Source: Bacillus sp. T33-2 (GTDB taxonomy: Bacteria; Bacillota; Bacilli; Bacillales; Cytobacillaceae). Taken from it: a stretch of 64,000 nt of DNA. Positions 25,471 through 34,119 of the stretch are shown here, piece by piece. The notes beneath the pieces were generated by a model. That model was not told the origin of the DNA. It saw only the letters and a list, made by a program, of their open reading frames with translations, and ran no database searches. The stretch is from the NCBI RefSeq assembly GCF_002860205.1, contig NZ_PGVB01000005.1, positions 147,236-211,235 on the forward strand, written 5' to 3'. The number at the start of each line of letters is the position of its first letter. Position 1 is the stretch's first letter. The position numbers and the translations under genes were made by a program.

Positions 25471-26553
25471 ATGACGAGAAGGGTGGCATATATTTTTTCG
25501 GGATTTTGTTTGTTTCTCCTTATTTTATATGTGGCGGGGAGCCTGTTCGGGACAGACCACACGAGAAATTACACAGTGTACGACAAAATATCCCGCGGGA
25601 TGAAGATAAATTATCTTGTGATCGGTGACAGCATCGGAAGGGGTTCGGGGGCGGAAACAAAAGAGATGCGCTGGTATTCTCAGCTTGAAGCCCTGCTAGA
25701 GCATTATAACGGAGTTAAGGCCAGCAGACATTCCATAGTACAAAGCGGCGCCACAGCCTTTGAGGGGCTCTATAAGCTCCAGAATTCCCGAAAGCTAAGG
25801 AATGTGGACCTTATTTTTATTGTTTTTGGGGAAAATGACCGGAAATATATGAGTCCTGAAGAGTTCTCCTTTTTTTATGAAAAACTGCTGCGCCACGCAA
25901 AAACCCTGTACCCCCGTGCAGAAATCGTGACAATTACTGAAAGCTGCCTAAAGCAGGACCCATATGCAGAAAAAATCAAGCAAATCTCGGATCATTATAG
26001 GGCAAAAAATGTTGACATGAGAATCCCGTTCAAACAGTCCGGGCTCCTTACAGAAGAACTTACCGCTGATATGGTCCATCCAAATGGGCTCGGGTACCAG
26101 CTTTATGCCAATACCATTCATAAATTGCTGAGGAAAAATTCCCAGTTGCTTTTGCCGGTCGCCAGGTTAAAGAAGCCGCTCAGGGACTCACTCGAATTTT
26201 CATTGAAGGAACTGCCTGAATTCAGCTTGAAAAAGGGTTTCGACCCTGTGAATGGAATTCTTACTGCCAGCCAGCCAGGGAGCTTCATTGAATATGAGTT
26301 CAAGGGGACACTTCTCGGGATCAGGCTTATCAGAAGCGAATCAGGCGGGATGATGAACGTTTACGTGGACGGACTCTATGTCAGGACTATTTCCACATGG
26401 TGGCCATTACCGCGCGAACGATTTTTGTATGTAACAAGCGGGATGACGGACAGGAAACACAAAGTAAGATTTGAGATGGTCAAGGACGTTTCCCCGCAAA
26501 ATGTGTCAGGCAGCTCTATTGTTCAAGTGTCATCTTTAATAGTCAGCAAGTAA
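25471..26553 (+). CDS. SGNH/GDSL-family hydrolase with N-terminal membrane anchor, 360 aa
   Basis: A membrane segment at about residues 6-26 anchors the protein outside the cell. The SGNH blocks are visible: VIGDSIGRGSG with the nucleophile Ser, a Gly in block II, FGENDRKYM (block III Asn), and DMVHPNGLGYQ with the catalytic Asp and His. The C-terminal 120 residues look like a beta-rich accessory domain (GSFIEYEFKGTLLGIRLI). Esterase action on cell-surface carbohydrate is typical of the family but not shown. GGAGG precedes the ATG. Confidence 0.85.
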   Translation: MTRRVAYIFSGFCLFLLILYVAGSLFGTDHTRNYTVYDKISRGMKINYLVIGDSIGRGSGAETKEMRWYSQLEALLEHYNGVKASRHSIVQSGATAFEGLYKLQNSRKLRNVDLIFIVFGENDRKYMSPEEFSFFYEKLLRHAKTLYPRAEIVTITESCLKQDPYAEKIKQISDHYRAKNVDMRIPFKQSGLLTEELTADMVHPNGLGYQLYANTIHKLLRKNSQLLLPVARLKKPLRDSLEFSLKELPEFSLKKGFDPVNGILTASQPGSFIEYEFKGTLLGIRLIRSESGGMMNVYVDGLYVRTISTWWPLPRERFLYVTSGMTDRKHKVRFEMVKDVSPQNVSGSSIVQVSSLIVSK

Positions 26554-26650
26554 TAAATCATTTAAAGTTTCAATGTTATGTTTGCAGGGTGCTTCCCATC
26601 CACTTATAATTAACTTTTAACAATACAATTTGAATAATCAGGGAGATAAA

Positions 26651-27229
26651 ATGAGAACTTTACTGAAAAACTTTATAAACGGAATTTTGACAATTGTTCC
26701 GATTATCCTGGTCGTCTATGTCATCTATAAAATGTTTATGTTTTTGGATGGCCTGCTCGGCAATTTATTAAAGCCGCATTTAAAAGATGACTACATACCG
26801 GGGATTGGCCTTTTGGCAACAATCGCTTTGGTCACCGCCCTCGGGTGGCTGTCAACCCGGTTCATTACCGGCAGTGTCATCAAGCTTGTTGACCGTTTGC
26901 TTGAAAAAATTCCGGTGGTCAAGACCATTTACTCCGTCATTAAAGACACAGTGCATTCATTTTTAGGCGAAAGAAAATCGTTCTCAAAAGTGGCGCTTAT
27001 CACAGTTCCTGGTACAGAAATGAAAAGCCTTGGCTTTATCACTGCAAGCGAACTTGAAAGCTTTTACAGCCCGCTGAAGGACTATGTCGCTGTCTATGTG
27101 CCGCAGACCTTCCAGGTGGCTGGTTTCACCTTTTTGGTTCCAAAGGAACATATTGAAATCATCGGGGTTAAACCTGAAGACGCGATGAAATTCATCTTGT
27201 CAGGCGGCATGACATCCAAAAAGTCATAG
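26651..27229 (+). CDS. DUF502 family membrane protein, 192 aa
   Basis: Two membrane segments (about residues 6-30 and 48-68) followed by a soluble domain with IPVVKTIYSVIKDTVHSFLG and VPGTEMKSLGFITA, typical of DUF502 membrane proteins. The function of the family is unknown. The ATG at 26651 follows AGGGAG. It lies about 100 bases after the SGNH hydrolase gene, so co-transcription is possible, and ends at a shared terminator. Confidence 0.85.
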   Translation: MRTLLKNFINGILTIVPIILVVYVIYKMFMFLDGLLGNLLKPHLKDDYIPGIGLLATIALVTALGWLSTRFITGSVIKLVDRLLEKIPVVKTIYSVIKDTVHSFLGERKSFSKVALITVPGTEMKSLGFITASELESFYSPLKDYVAVYVPQTFQVAGFTFLVPKEHIEIIGVKPEDAMKFILSGGMTSKKS

Positions 27230-27240
27230 CTGGACAGGAA

Positions 27241-27275
27241 TAAAATCAGCCGCCATACGCTGGCGGCTGATTTTT
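27241..27275. terminator. Bidirectional terminator between DUF502 gene and ypqE
   Basis: Thirteen-bp perfect stem, arms 27243-27255 and 27261-27273, flanked by A and T runs. Confidence 0.95.
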
Positions 27276-27772
27276 TATTCGAAGGTTACAGTTAAAACCG
27301 GTGAATCTCCCCGCTGGACCGGACCTTCCTGCTCATGGGACAGCGACGCGGCACTGTCGGTGTTTGTGATAATAATTGGTGTGACCGTGCTTTTCGCTTT
27401 GGTCCTGATGGTTTCCAGATCGAATGAGACGAGCTTGTCCCCGGTCTTGACTTTGTCGCCTTCTTTCACATGGGTTTCAAAGCCTTCCCCATTCAGTGAT
27501 ACTGTTTCCAAGCCGATGTGGATAAGAATTTCCGCGCCATTTTTTGCTTTGATCCCAATGGCATGCTTTGTTGGGAAAACCTGGATAATTTCCCCGTCAA
27601 CTGGTGATACTGCTACACCCTCTGTAGGTTCGACTGCAATACCGTCCCCCATCATCTTCTGTGCGAAAACTGGGTCAGGCACCTTGTCCAGGGACACCGC
27701 ATTTCCTGTTATCGGAGACTTCAATTGAACCGTCTTTACTTCTTCCTTGCTTCCAAACCATTTCTTGAACAT
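27275..27772 (-). CDS. ypqE: PTS glucose-type EIIA protein
   Basis: Stand-alone EIIA of the glucose family (165 residues), a cytoplasmic phosphocarrier between HPr and EIIB domains. SPITGNAVSLDKVPDPVFAQKMMGDGIAV is the family start (shown in shortened form as SPITGNAVSL), His70 lies in FPTKHAIGI and the phosphorylated His85 in EILIHIGLETV. There is no EIIB or EIIC nearby, so it serves transporters elsewhere. It starts just past the overlapping msrB stop codon, so msrA-msrB-ypqE form one operon. Confidence 0.92.
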   Translation of the reverse strand: MFKKWFGSKEEVKTVQLKSPITGNAVSLDKVPDPVFAQKMMGDGIAVEPTEGVAVSPVDGEIIQVFPTKHAIGIKAKNGAEILIHIGLETVSLNGEGFETHVKEGDKVKTGDKLVSFDLETIRTKAKSTVTPIIITNTDSAASLSHEQEGPVQRGDSPVLTVTFE

Positions 27773-27777
27773 CTGTT

Positions 27778-28230
27778 TCATCCTTTCTGAACGTTGTCCT
27801 CAAATAATTTAATATACTCTTGATAGCCCTCTTCTGCAAGTTTTTCCTTCGGAATAAATCTTAATGCTGCCGAATTGATGCAGTACCGTAAACCGGAAGG
27901 GCCTGGGCCATCATTGAAAACATGGCCCAGATGCGAATCAGCTGTTTTGCTTCTTACCTCCGTGCGCACCATGAAATGGCTGTAATCCATTTTCTCTAAT
28001 ATCTCATCTTCATCAATAGGTTTTGTAAAGCTTGGCCATCCGCAGCCTGCATCGTATTTGTCCCTGGAACTGTAGAGCGGTTTTCCCGACACGATATCCA
28101 CATACAAGCCCTCCCGTTCTTCATTCCAGTATTCATTCCTGAAAGGCGGTTCAGTGCCGTTGTTTTGCGTCACCTCGTACTGCATTGGCGTCAATTTCTT
28201 TTTCAGCTCTTCTTTGTTGTCATTTGCCAA
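27778..28230 (-). CDS. msrB: Peptide-methionine (R)-S-oxide reductase
   Basis: Repairs the R form of methionine sulfoxide. [20 protein letters not shown] start, [47 protein letters not shown] and the catalytic Cys in [12 protein letters not shown] are all present. The zinc Cys pairs found in some MsrB proteins are absent, as in B. subtilis MsrB. The TTG at 28230 follows GGGGTG and overlaps the msrA end by 11 bases. Confidence 0.95.
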   Translation of the reverse strand: MANDNKEELKKKLTPMQYEVTQNNGTEPPFRNEYWNEEREGLYVDIVSGKPLYSSRDKYDAGCGWPSFTKPIDEDEILEKMDYSHFMVRTEVRSKTADSHLGHVFNDGPGPSGLRYCINSAALRFIPKEKLAEEGYQEYIKLFEDNVQKG

Positions 28231-28765
28231 CCTGATCACCCCAATGTCTCTCAATAAATGCTTCCCTGCCTGACCCCTTTTGGTAGGCGTTATATCTCTG
28301 TGGATTCTTCTTGTAGAAATCCTGATGGTATTCTTCAGCAGGGTAAAATTCTTTTGCAGGAATAATAGGTGTTACTACTGGTTTATTGAACCTGCCGCTT
28401 TGCTCAAGCCGCTGCTTTGATTTTTCGGCAAGCTCCTTCTGTTCATTGCTATGATAAAAAATCGCGGTTTTATAGGAGTGGCCACGGTCGTAAAATTGGC
28501 CTCCCTCATCAGTAGGGTCGATTTGCTGCCAGAACAATTCCAACAGTTTTTCATATGGAAATACGTCCGGATCAAATTCAATCTGGACGGCCTCATAATG
28601 GCCGGTTGTATCTGAACACACCTCTTCATAAGTTGGATTTGCCTTGTGTCCGCCTGTATAGCCTGATACTACCTTGATGATTCCCGGCTGCTCGTCAAAA
28701 GGTTTGACCATGCACCAGAAACAGCCTCCGGCAAAGGTTGCAAACTCGGTATTGTTTTGGGACAT
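28220..28765 (-). CDS. msrA: Peptide-methionine (S)-S-oxide reductase
   Basis: Reduces the S form of methionine sulfoxide in oxidised proteins. The catalytic motif GGCFWCM is near residue 14, followed by [13 protein letters not shown] sequence ([19 protein letters not shown]) and [10 protein letters not shown] near the end. 181 residues is normal for the family. AGAGGTG precedes the ATG at 28765. It is the first gene of the msrA-msrB-ypqE operon, with overlapping genes. Confidence 0.96.
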   Translation of the reverse strand: MSQNNTEFATFAGGCFWCMVKPFDEQPGIIKVVSGYTGGHKANPTYEEVCSDTTGHYEAVQIEFDPDVFPYEKLLELFWQQIDPTDEGGQFYDRGHSYKTAIFYHSNEQKELAEKSKQRLEQSGRFNKPVVTPIIPAKEFYPAEEYHQDFYKKNPQRYNAYQKGSGREAFIERHWGDQVGK

Positions 28766-28874
28766 ATTAACACCTCTTTCTTTCACTTTACTTATTCCCT
28801 TTTGTGATCATTTTAACGCTAGAATCTAAAACATAGAAATATTAAGTCCTGGAGTGCAGAGTTTTGCCTCATAC

Positions 28875-28898
28875 AAAAACCTCTTCATACGAAGAGGT
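28875..28898 (-). terminator. Terminator of the RsgA-like gene
   Basis: Perfect 8-bp stem, arms 28879-28886 and 28891-28898, with TTTTT on the minus side. Confidence 0.85.
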
Positions 28899-29980
28899 CA
28901 GCGATTTTTGTTTTTGTTAGCCTGCCTGATCTGTTTATTGACTTTTTTCCAGCGCTGTTTTTCTGCTGACTGCGCTTTCTTATCCAGCTTTTTATCTAAA
29001 TACGCCAGCTCTCTTAACAGTTTTTTATAGCTGTCGAGGCGCTCTTCCGGAAATTCCCCATCCTTTATCGCTTGTTCCACAGCACAGCCTGGTTCATTCT
29101 CATGAAGGCAATCACGGAACCGGCAATTGGCGGCGGCTGCTTCAATATCACTGAAGCTTTCAGCCAGTCCCCCGTCTGCTTCCCAGAGCTGCAGTTCCCT
29201 CATTCCGGGTGTATCAACCAGAATCGTGCCGTTTTCAAGCAGGACCAGTTCACGGTGGGTGGTTGTATGCCTCCCTTTATGATCAGCTTTGCGGATTCCA
29301 TGTACCTTTTGGTTGTCGGTTCCTGCAAGATAATTGATCAAGCTCGACTTTCCGACCCCGGACGAACCCATCAGCGCGATTGTATTTCCGGGAACCAAGA
29401 ACGAAGAGAGTTCCTCTATGCCTGTTTCCTCGAAGACGCTGACAGGAATGACAGGCACTCCAAAGGCTATAGCCTCAACAGCTTGCACACATTCACTCAA
29501 GTTAGCGCAGAGGTCCGCCTTGCTTAGGATAATGGCCGGGTTGGCACCACTTTCCCATGCGAGCAATAAATATCTCTCAATCCTCCGCACATTCAAATCA
29601 TCGTTTAATGAATTCACAATAAAAACTGTATCAATATTGGCAGCTACAATTTGTTCTTCTGCCGCGTTTCCGGCAGTCTTCCGGGAAAACTTGCTAAACC
29701 GGGGAAGCACAGCCTGAATGGTGCCGCGCTGTTCGTCCTTTCTCAGTTTTAAAGCGACCCAGTCGCCCACAGCCGGAAGATCGTCTCTTGATTCAGCCCC
29801 GAACGACAGTTTCCCAGAAAGCTCGCAAAGCAGCTCTCCGTATTCGCTCCACACCCTGTAAAGCCGTTTATGTTCAAGAGCGACCCTTCCGAGTGCGAAT
29901 CCATTTTCCATATATGGTTCAAATTCCTTTACAACAACTTCTTTTAATCCGATTGATGCAAAATACTGATTATTTATCAA
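28898..29980 (-). CDS. RsgA-like circularly permuted GTPase
   Basis: Ribosome small-subunit-dependent GTPase family. An OB-fold precedes the GTPase, whose motifs occur in permuted order: the SKADL specificity motif first, then GSSGVGKSSLINYL and VDTPGMREL. The zinc finger is CRFRDCLHENEPGC, followed by a long basic helix. RsgA helps mature the 30S subunit. The main bacillus RsgA (YloQ) gene sits in the prkC-yloS region, not in this setting, so this is probably a second paralogue. TTG start behind GGAGG. Confidence 0.88.
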   Translation of the reverse strand: MINNQYFASIGLKEVVVKEFEPYMENGFALGRVALEHKRLYRVWSEYGELLCELSGKLSFGAESRDDLPAVGDWVALKLRKDEQRGTIQAVLPRFSKFSRKTAGNAAEEQIVAANIDTVFIVNSLNDDLNVRRIERYLLLAWESGANPAIILSKADLCANLSECVQAVEAIAFGVPVIPVSVFEETGIEELSSFLVPGNTIALMGSSGVGKSSLINYLAGTDNQKVHGIRKADHKGRHTTTHRELVLLENGTILVDTPGMRELQLWEADGGLAESFSDIEAAAANCRFRDCLHENEPGCAVEQAIKDGEFPEERLDSYKKLLRELAYLDKKLDKKAQSAEKQRWKKVNKQIRQANKNKNR

Positions 29981-30013
29981 GTTTTAATTCCTCCATGCTT
30001 AATTTTAGAAAAC

Positions 30014-30050
30014 ACAAAAAAACCATAGGCATGCCAGCCCATGGTTTTTT
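30014..30050 (-). terminator. Strong terminator upstream of the RsgA-like gene
   Basis: Stem of ACCATAGGC (30022-30030) with GCCCATGGT (30037-30045), one mismatch, flanked by A7 and T6. It directly follows the TAA of the tiny frame at 30049-30111. Confidence 0.85.
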
Positions 30051-30151
30051 AAGCATGAGAGAATTCCAATGCAACTTCTTCAGCTTCGACGGTGGGCTGT
30101 GCTGACGTCAAGACAAATATGAGATTGCCTGGAATAGTTCGATTTTGTCAT
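30049..30151 (-). pseudogene. Tiny frame-disrupted peptide gene
   Basis: GGTGGG and an ATG at 30151 nine bases later begin a frame (MTKSNYS...) that stops after 23 codons. A different frame, open from about 30145 down to a TAA at 30049, would end ...VLTSAQPTVEAEEVALEFSHA and runs exactly to a strong terminator. One inserted base after codon 3 would join the two. A 33-residue peptide gene with a frameshift, or a start at the TTG at 30111, could explain this. Product unrecognised. Confidence 0.35.
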
Positions 30152-30239
30152 TACACTTCACCCACCTTTCAGTCATTTGTTATAAGTATATGGAAAAATT
30201 ATCCCCGTGTAAAGGCTAATGAGTATCTATTTATGTTTT

Positions 30240-30269
30240 ACACGAAACCACTGAAATAGTCATAAGTTA
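30240..30269 (+). promoter_or_regulatory. Possible sigma-K promoter of the DUF4397 gene
   Basis: CATAAGTTA at 30261-30269 fits the CATA-N3-TA -10 pattern of sporulation sigma-K; an AC-rich -35-like tetramer lies at 30240-30244, 16-17 bases upstream. The start codon is 33 bases downstream. Weak evidence. Confidence 0.3.
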
Positions 30270-30301
30270 TCTTAAAACGATCCAGAATAGGAGCGGAGAA
30301 T

Positions 30302-31066
30302 ATGCCCGGAAATAGAAACGTGCAGGTATATTTTCAAAAAGCATCGATGTACAATCTTCTGGCCGATTATTATAAATATTCAAATCCACAGCTGCATGTC
30401 CTGTATTATCAAAAGCATTTGAAGAATTTATATAAAGCCATTCATTTAGTAAGCCCCGATTTTCGGAACACTGAAGGGATGCAACAGCAGCCTGCCGAGT
30501 TTCGTCTGTTCCATGCTTCACCTGACGCAGATAAAGTTGATATTTACTTAAACGGGAGCAGGATTTTCAAGGATTTTCCTTATAAAAAAGTGAGCAGCTA
30601 TATGACCCTTGCGCCAGGGATATACCAGATTGATATTTATCCTGCCGGTGATATGGTTACAACGATTATCAGCACTAAAGTGAACGTGGAACCGGAAAAA
30701 TGTTATACTTCGGCTGTCGCTGGTCCTGTTACTAAACCGCGCCTGTCGGTGTTTGAGGATGAGCCAGGTGTACCTGTGGGTGAATCAAAAGCCAGGTTCA
30801 TCCACCTCTCCTATGATGCGCCGGCATGTGATGTAGCAGTTAAGAATGGTGATGTGATATTCCCCGATGCCCCCTACAGCAAAGCAACAAATTATCTTGG
30901 CCTGACACCGATGACAGTTGATTTGGAAGTAAGGGTGGCCGGTACGAAAAACGTTGCCCTGGACCTTTCCCAGCTCAAGTTCCGGCCGAACCAGGGCTAT
31001 ACAATCGTTTTAGTTGGAACGGCACAAGGAGAACCAGAGCTCGAGGCAATTATATTGCAGGGATAA
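30302..31066 (+). CDS. DUF4397 domain protein, 254 aa
   Basis: After a helical N-terminal region, two beta-sandwich DUF4397 units are visible: FRLFHASPDADKVDIYLNG (from residue 67) and ARFIHLSYDAPACDVAVKNG (from residue 165). Such domains occur in surface or spore-associated proteins of bacilli. There is no signal peptide, so export or spore-coat placement is open. GGAG lies just upstream of the ATG. A hairpin follows the stop codon. Confidence 0.85.
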   Translation: MPGNRNVQVYFQKASMYNLLADYYKYSNPQLHVLYYQKHLKNLYKAIHLVSPDFRNTEGMQQQPAEFRLFHASPDADKVDIYLNGSRIFKDFPYKKVSSYMTLAPGIYQIDIYPAGDMVTTIISTKVNVEPEKCYTSAVAGPVTKPRLSVFEDEPGVPVGESKARFIHLSYDAPACDVAVKNGDVIFPDAPYSKATNYLGLTPMTVDLEVRVAGTKNVALDLSQLKFRPNQGYTIVLVGTAQGEPELEAIILQG

Positions 31067-31068
31067 GA

Positions 31069-31097
31069 AAGCGGCCGTTCACGGAATACGGCCGCTT
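31069..31097 (+). terminator. Terminator of the DUF4397 gene
   Basis: Perfect 10-bp stem, arms 31069-31078 and 31088-31097, followed by an AT-rich run that includes TTTT. Confidence 0.65.
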
Positions 31098-31179
31098 GAA
31101 TATTTTACGATGACTTGACTCAACAAAAAAAAAAGAAAATAATTTGATTGGCAGACTGTTTTTGAAGGGAGCCATTGCT

Positions 31180-32550
31180 ATGGATTTGCCAACTGAATTT
31201 AAACAAAAAATGACTCGCCTGCTTCAGGAGGAAGCCGGCCCATTTTTCTCTACATATGAACAGCCTAAGGCGAGTGGGTTAAGAATCAATCCTCTTAAAA
31301 TTTCGCAGAAGGAATGGGACAAGTTATCACCATTTCCTCTCAAAAAAATCCCGTTTGTACACGGGGGCTATTATTATGAACCTGACGAGACCCAGCCGGG
31401 AAAACATCCATACCACCAGGCAGGCTTATATTATATACAGGAACCAAGTGCAATGTTTGTTGCCGGACAGCTGGCCCCGGCACCAGGGGAACGCGTGCTC
31501 GACCTGTGTGCGGCACCAGGAGGGAAAACGACCCAGCTGGCCGGAATGATGGAAAACAAAGGCATGCTCGTTGCAAATGAAATTAATCCAAAACGCGCAA
31601 AAGCCCTGTCTGAAAACATAGAGAGACTCGGCGTCACCAATACGATCGTTCTAAATGAGGCACCCGCAAAGCTCGCTGGAATTTTTGCAGGATATTTTGA
31701 TAAAATTCTTGTCGATGCCCCTTGCTCCGGCGAAGGAATGTTCAGAAAGGACGGGGATGCCGTCCGTTTTTGGTCCGAAGACCATATGATAGATTGTTCT
31801 ATCCTTCAAAGGGACATTCTTAAATCAGCTTATTCAATGTTAAAAGAGGGTGGAATCCTCGTTTATTCAACTTGCACGTTTTCACCTGAGGAGAACGAAC
31901 AATCAGTGGAGAGGTTTCTGGCAGATTTACCTGATATCGAGCTTGTGGAAATCAAGAAAGAAAACGGCATTGCACCCGGCAATCCGGACTGGTCAAACAC
32001 CGGCCTTATGGAGCTGGAGAAAACAGCGCGTCTATGGCCGCATCTTTTGCGTGGGGAAGGTCATTTCACCGCGAAATTCCGAAAAAGTGGAGTTTCCGGC
32101 GCTTCAAAAGTAAAATCGTTTACATCCAATGCTCCCAGGAGCCAGATCAAAGATTTTGACCGATTTAAAGAAATGAACCTGTCTGGTGTTTCGTATGATA
32201 ACTATTTTCTTGCTGGCCAGCAGATTTATTCATTGCCTGGTGATGCTTTTGACCTAAAAGGACTGAAAGTGGTGAGGCCCGGTCTTCATCTGGGGGAGTT
32301 TAAGAAAAACCGGTTTGAACCAAACCATTCACTCGCGATTGCATTAAGCGCTGAAAATGCAAAGAATATATATTCCGTTTCGAGCACGGGTGACGATTGG
32401 CTCCGTTATTTAAAAGGAAACACCTTTTCTACTGGCCTTGACAGGGGATGGATCCTGATAACAGTCGACGGCTTCCCGATCGGCTGGGGAAAAGAGGCAA
32501 AAGGAATTATCAAAAACTTTTACCCTAAAGGTCTGCGGATCTTGGGGTGA
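31180..32550 (+). CDS. RsmF/RsmB-type rRNA (cytosine-5) methyltransferase
   Basis: 456-residue NSUN-type enzyme that methylates cytosine C5 of RNA with S-adenosylmethionine. LDLCAAPGGKTTQLA binds the cofactor, VDAPCSGEGMFRKD and YSTCTFSPEENE hold the two catalytic Cys residues, and the C-terminal third resembles the PUA-like tail of YebU/RsmF. Which cytosine is modified cannot be told. The ATG at 31180 follows GGGAG. A strong terminator follows. Confidence 0.9.
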   Translation: MDLPTEFKQKMTRLLQEEAGPFFSTYEQPKASGLRINPLKISQKEWDKLSPFPLKKIPFVHGGYYYEPDETQPGKHPYHQAGLYYIQEPSAMFVAGQLAPAPGERVLDLCAAPGGKTTQLAGMMENKGMLVANEINPKRAKALSENIERLGVTNTIVLNEAPAKLAGIFAGYFDKILVDAPCSGEGMFRKDGDAVRFWSEDHMIDCSILQRDILKSAYSMLKEGGILVYSTCTFSPEENEQSVERFLADLPDIELVEIKKENGIAPGNPDWSNTGLMELEKTARLWPHLLRGEGHFTAKFRKSGVSGASKVKSFTSNAPRSQIKDFDRFKEMNLSGVSYDNYFLAGQQIYSLPGDAFDLKGLKVVRPGLHLGEFKKNRFEPNHSLAIALSAENAKNIYSVSSTGDDWLRYLKGNTFSTGLDRGWILITVDGFPIGWGKEAKGIIKNFYPKGLRILG

Positions 32551-32562
32551 AAAACAATAAGA

Positions 32563-32590
32563 AAAAGGTGCCTGGTTTTCAGGCACCTTT
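32563..32590. terminator. Bidirectional terminator between RsmF-like gene and ypmS
   Basis: Perfect 11-bp stem, arms 32564-32574 and 32580-32590, flanked by A and T runs. Confidence 0.92.
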
Positions 32591-33167
32591 ATTTTGTGGG
32601 GACGAGCAGTGTAAAGGAGATATTGTCTTCTTTCAGATCGAATTCATTCACTCTCACTTTAATATCGCTCTTTAGTTTTAAGTCCCTCATGGACACATAT
32701 ACCATCTCATCATTCGGCTGTATATTGACCCACTCCGGGAGATTGTAGCTGTTCCGGATAAAGTTTAAAACATAGGAAACGGGTAGCTGCAGCTTTCCGA
32801 TTGAAATGGTTTTTTGCTTCAGGATCAGGTCGCCATTTTTGAGTGCTTCCGGCTCAAACGTCAGCTTCATCTGAAGGTCCTGGCTGAACACCGGGATGGT
32901 ACCATAGAGTTCGACCTCATCCCTCAGAACGACCTCGTAATCTACTGATCCAGTTGCTTGTTCATCAAGATAATGATTGATGATTTTGTTTAAATCAGAC
33001 TTGTTTGTGTTAATTAGGAACTTTACATCATTGGCATCTTCGTTTCTATCAACCTTATTAATAGGTGCATCTTCTGCTGGTGAAGCTGCCATTATAAATA
33101 ATACCGCCGCTCCTGCCACCAGGATCCCTGCCAAAATGAAAAAAGCGAGCTTCCATTTATTTTTCAT
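32589..33167 (-). CDS. ypmS: YpmS family membrane-anchored protein
   Basis: DUF2140 family protein of 192 residues with one N-terminal membrane segment (about 8-28) and an extracellular domain (NKSDLNKIINHYLDEQ, then PVSYVLNFI). In B. subtilis ypmS follows ypmR and ypmQ, as here. Function unknown. The start codon overlaps the ypmR stop by four bases, so the two are translationally coupled. Confidence 0.88.
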   Translation of the reverse strand: MKNKWKLAFFILAGILVAGAAVLFIMAASPAEDAPINKVDRNEDANDVKFLINTNKSDLNKIINHYLDEQATGSVDYEVVLRDEVELYGTIPVFSQDLQMKLTFEPEALKNGDLILKQKTISIGKLQLPVSYVLNFIRNSYNLPEWVNIQPNDEMVYVSMRDLKLKSDIKVRVNEFDLKEDNISFTLLVPTK

Positions 33168-34006
33168 TGATCTTGAATCTCCTCTTTTACGGCTGTGAGC
33201 GTTCGCTGATGCAGTTCCTTCAGGGCTTGCCCATCCAGTTCCGCATAAACTCTTCCGGCGATCAATTCATAGCCTCTGTCATTTGGGTGGAAGTGATCTT
33301 TAAAAAGCAAGTTTTCATCGTCCCCAAGAAAAAGATCATTTATATCCACGAAATAAGCATGATTGTATTGTTCTATCACTGACTGGCTTGTGTCATTCCA
33401 GCCTTCTACAATTTCGTCCATTTCCTTCACATCTGCAAACCATTTAACAAATGGGTTATAAAGGCCGATTAATATGACCGTACTGTCGGGATTAGCTGCC
33501 CTGATTGATTCGATTGCATCGGTTAAGCGGGTTTTAAACAGCTCCTGTTCGGCTTCGAAATCGTTCAGTTCAAGATTCATGAAATTTTCCCTGACCACTT
33601 TCATAATATCGTTCCCGCCGATTGTCATTATAACGATATCCGCTTCCTGTAACGCTGTTTGTACATCAGGGCTTCCGATTGTTTCAAGCAGCTCGTTTGT
33701 CCGGTTGCCTTTTACTCCAAAGTTGTTCACTTCAACCTCTTTTATCGATCTTTCCTTCTCCAGCAGGTCAGTCAAATAAGGGACATATCCACCCTGATCA
33801 GTGCTGTCACCAACACCCTGGGTAAGCGAATCGCCGACCGCCGCTATTTTTATCTTTTGCGGAAAGAAGCCTGGTGGAACCTGCTCCTTTAAACTGATCC
33901 CCGTTTCCTTTCCCTTGTTCCCCTCGCCATGTTGTGATCCAGAGTAAGGACCACAAGAAACCAGCATCAAAATGCTAAGAAAAAATAAGGTCAGTTTTCT
34001 CGTCAT
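33164..34006 (-). CDS. ypmR: YpmR, GDSL-type lipase/esterase lipoprotein
   Basis: Lipoprotein signal ending LMLVSCGPY, then an SGNH hydrolase: AAVGDSLTQGVGD with nucleophile Ser, NNFGVKGNRT, TIGGNDIMKV with the block III Asn and DHFHPNDRGYELIA with the catalytic Asp and His. It acts outside the membrane on an ester substrate not predictable from sequence. The ATG at 34006 (six bases after AGGTG) is chosen; a GTG at 34015 is possible. It overlaps ypmS. Confidence 0.88.
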   Translation of the reverse strand: MTRKLTLFFLSILMLVSCGPYSGSQHGEGNKGKETGISLKEQVPPGFFPQKIKIAAVGDSLTQGVGDSTDQGGYVPYLTDLLEKERSIKEVEVNNFGVKGNRTNELLETIGSPDVQTALQEADIVIMTIGGNDIMKVVRENFMNLELNDFEAEQELFKTRLTDAIESIRAANPDSTVILIGLYNPFVKWFADVKEMDEIVEGWNDTSQSVIEQYNHAYFVDINDLFLGDDENLLFKDHFHPNDRGYELIAGRVYAELDGQALKELHQRTLTAVKEEIQDQ

Positions 34007-34093
34007 CATTTTCACCTGCCTTAAAAACTAATAGTATTATAGCACGACATGGATTGTCCGAAACACCCAGGTGAGCCAGGGAGTTGCCCAGCC

Positions 34094-34119
34094 AAAAAAA
34101 TAGACCTTTATAAGGTCTA
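34094..34119 (-). terminator. Terminator of the sco gene
   Basis: Perfect 8-bp stem, arms 34101-34108 and 34112-34119, with seven T in the minus direction. The stop codon lies in the stem. Confidence 0.85.
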
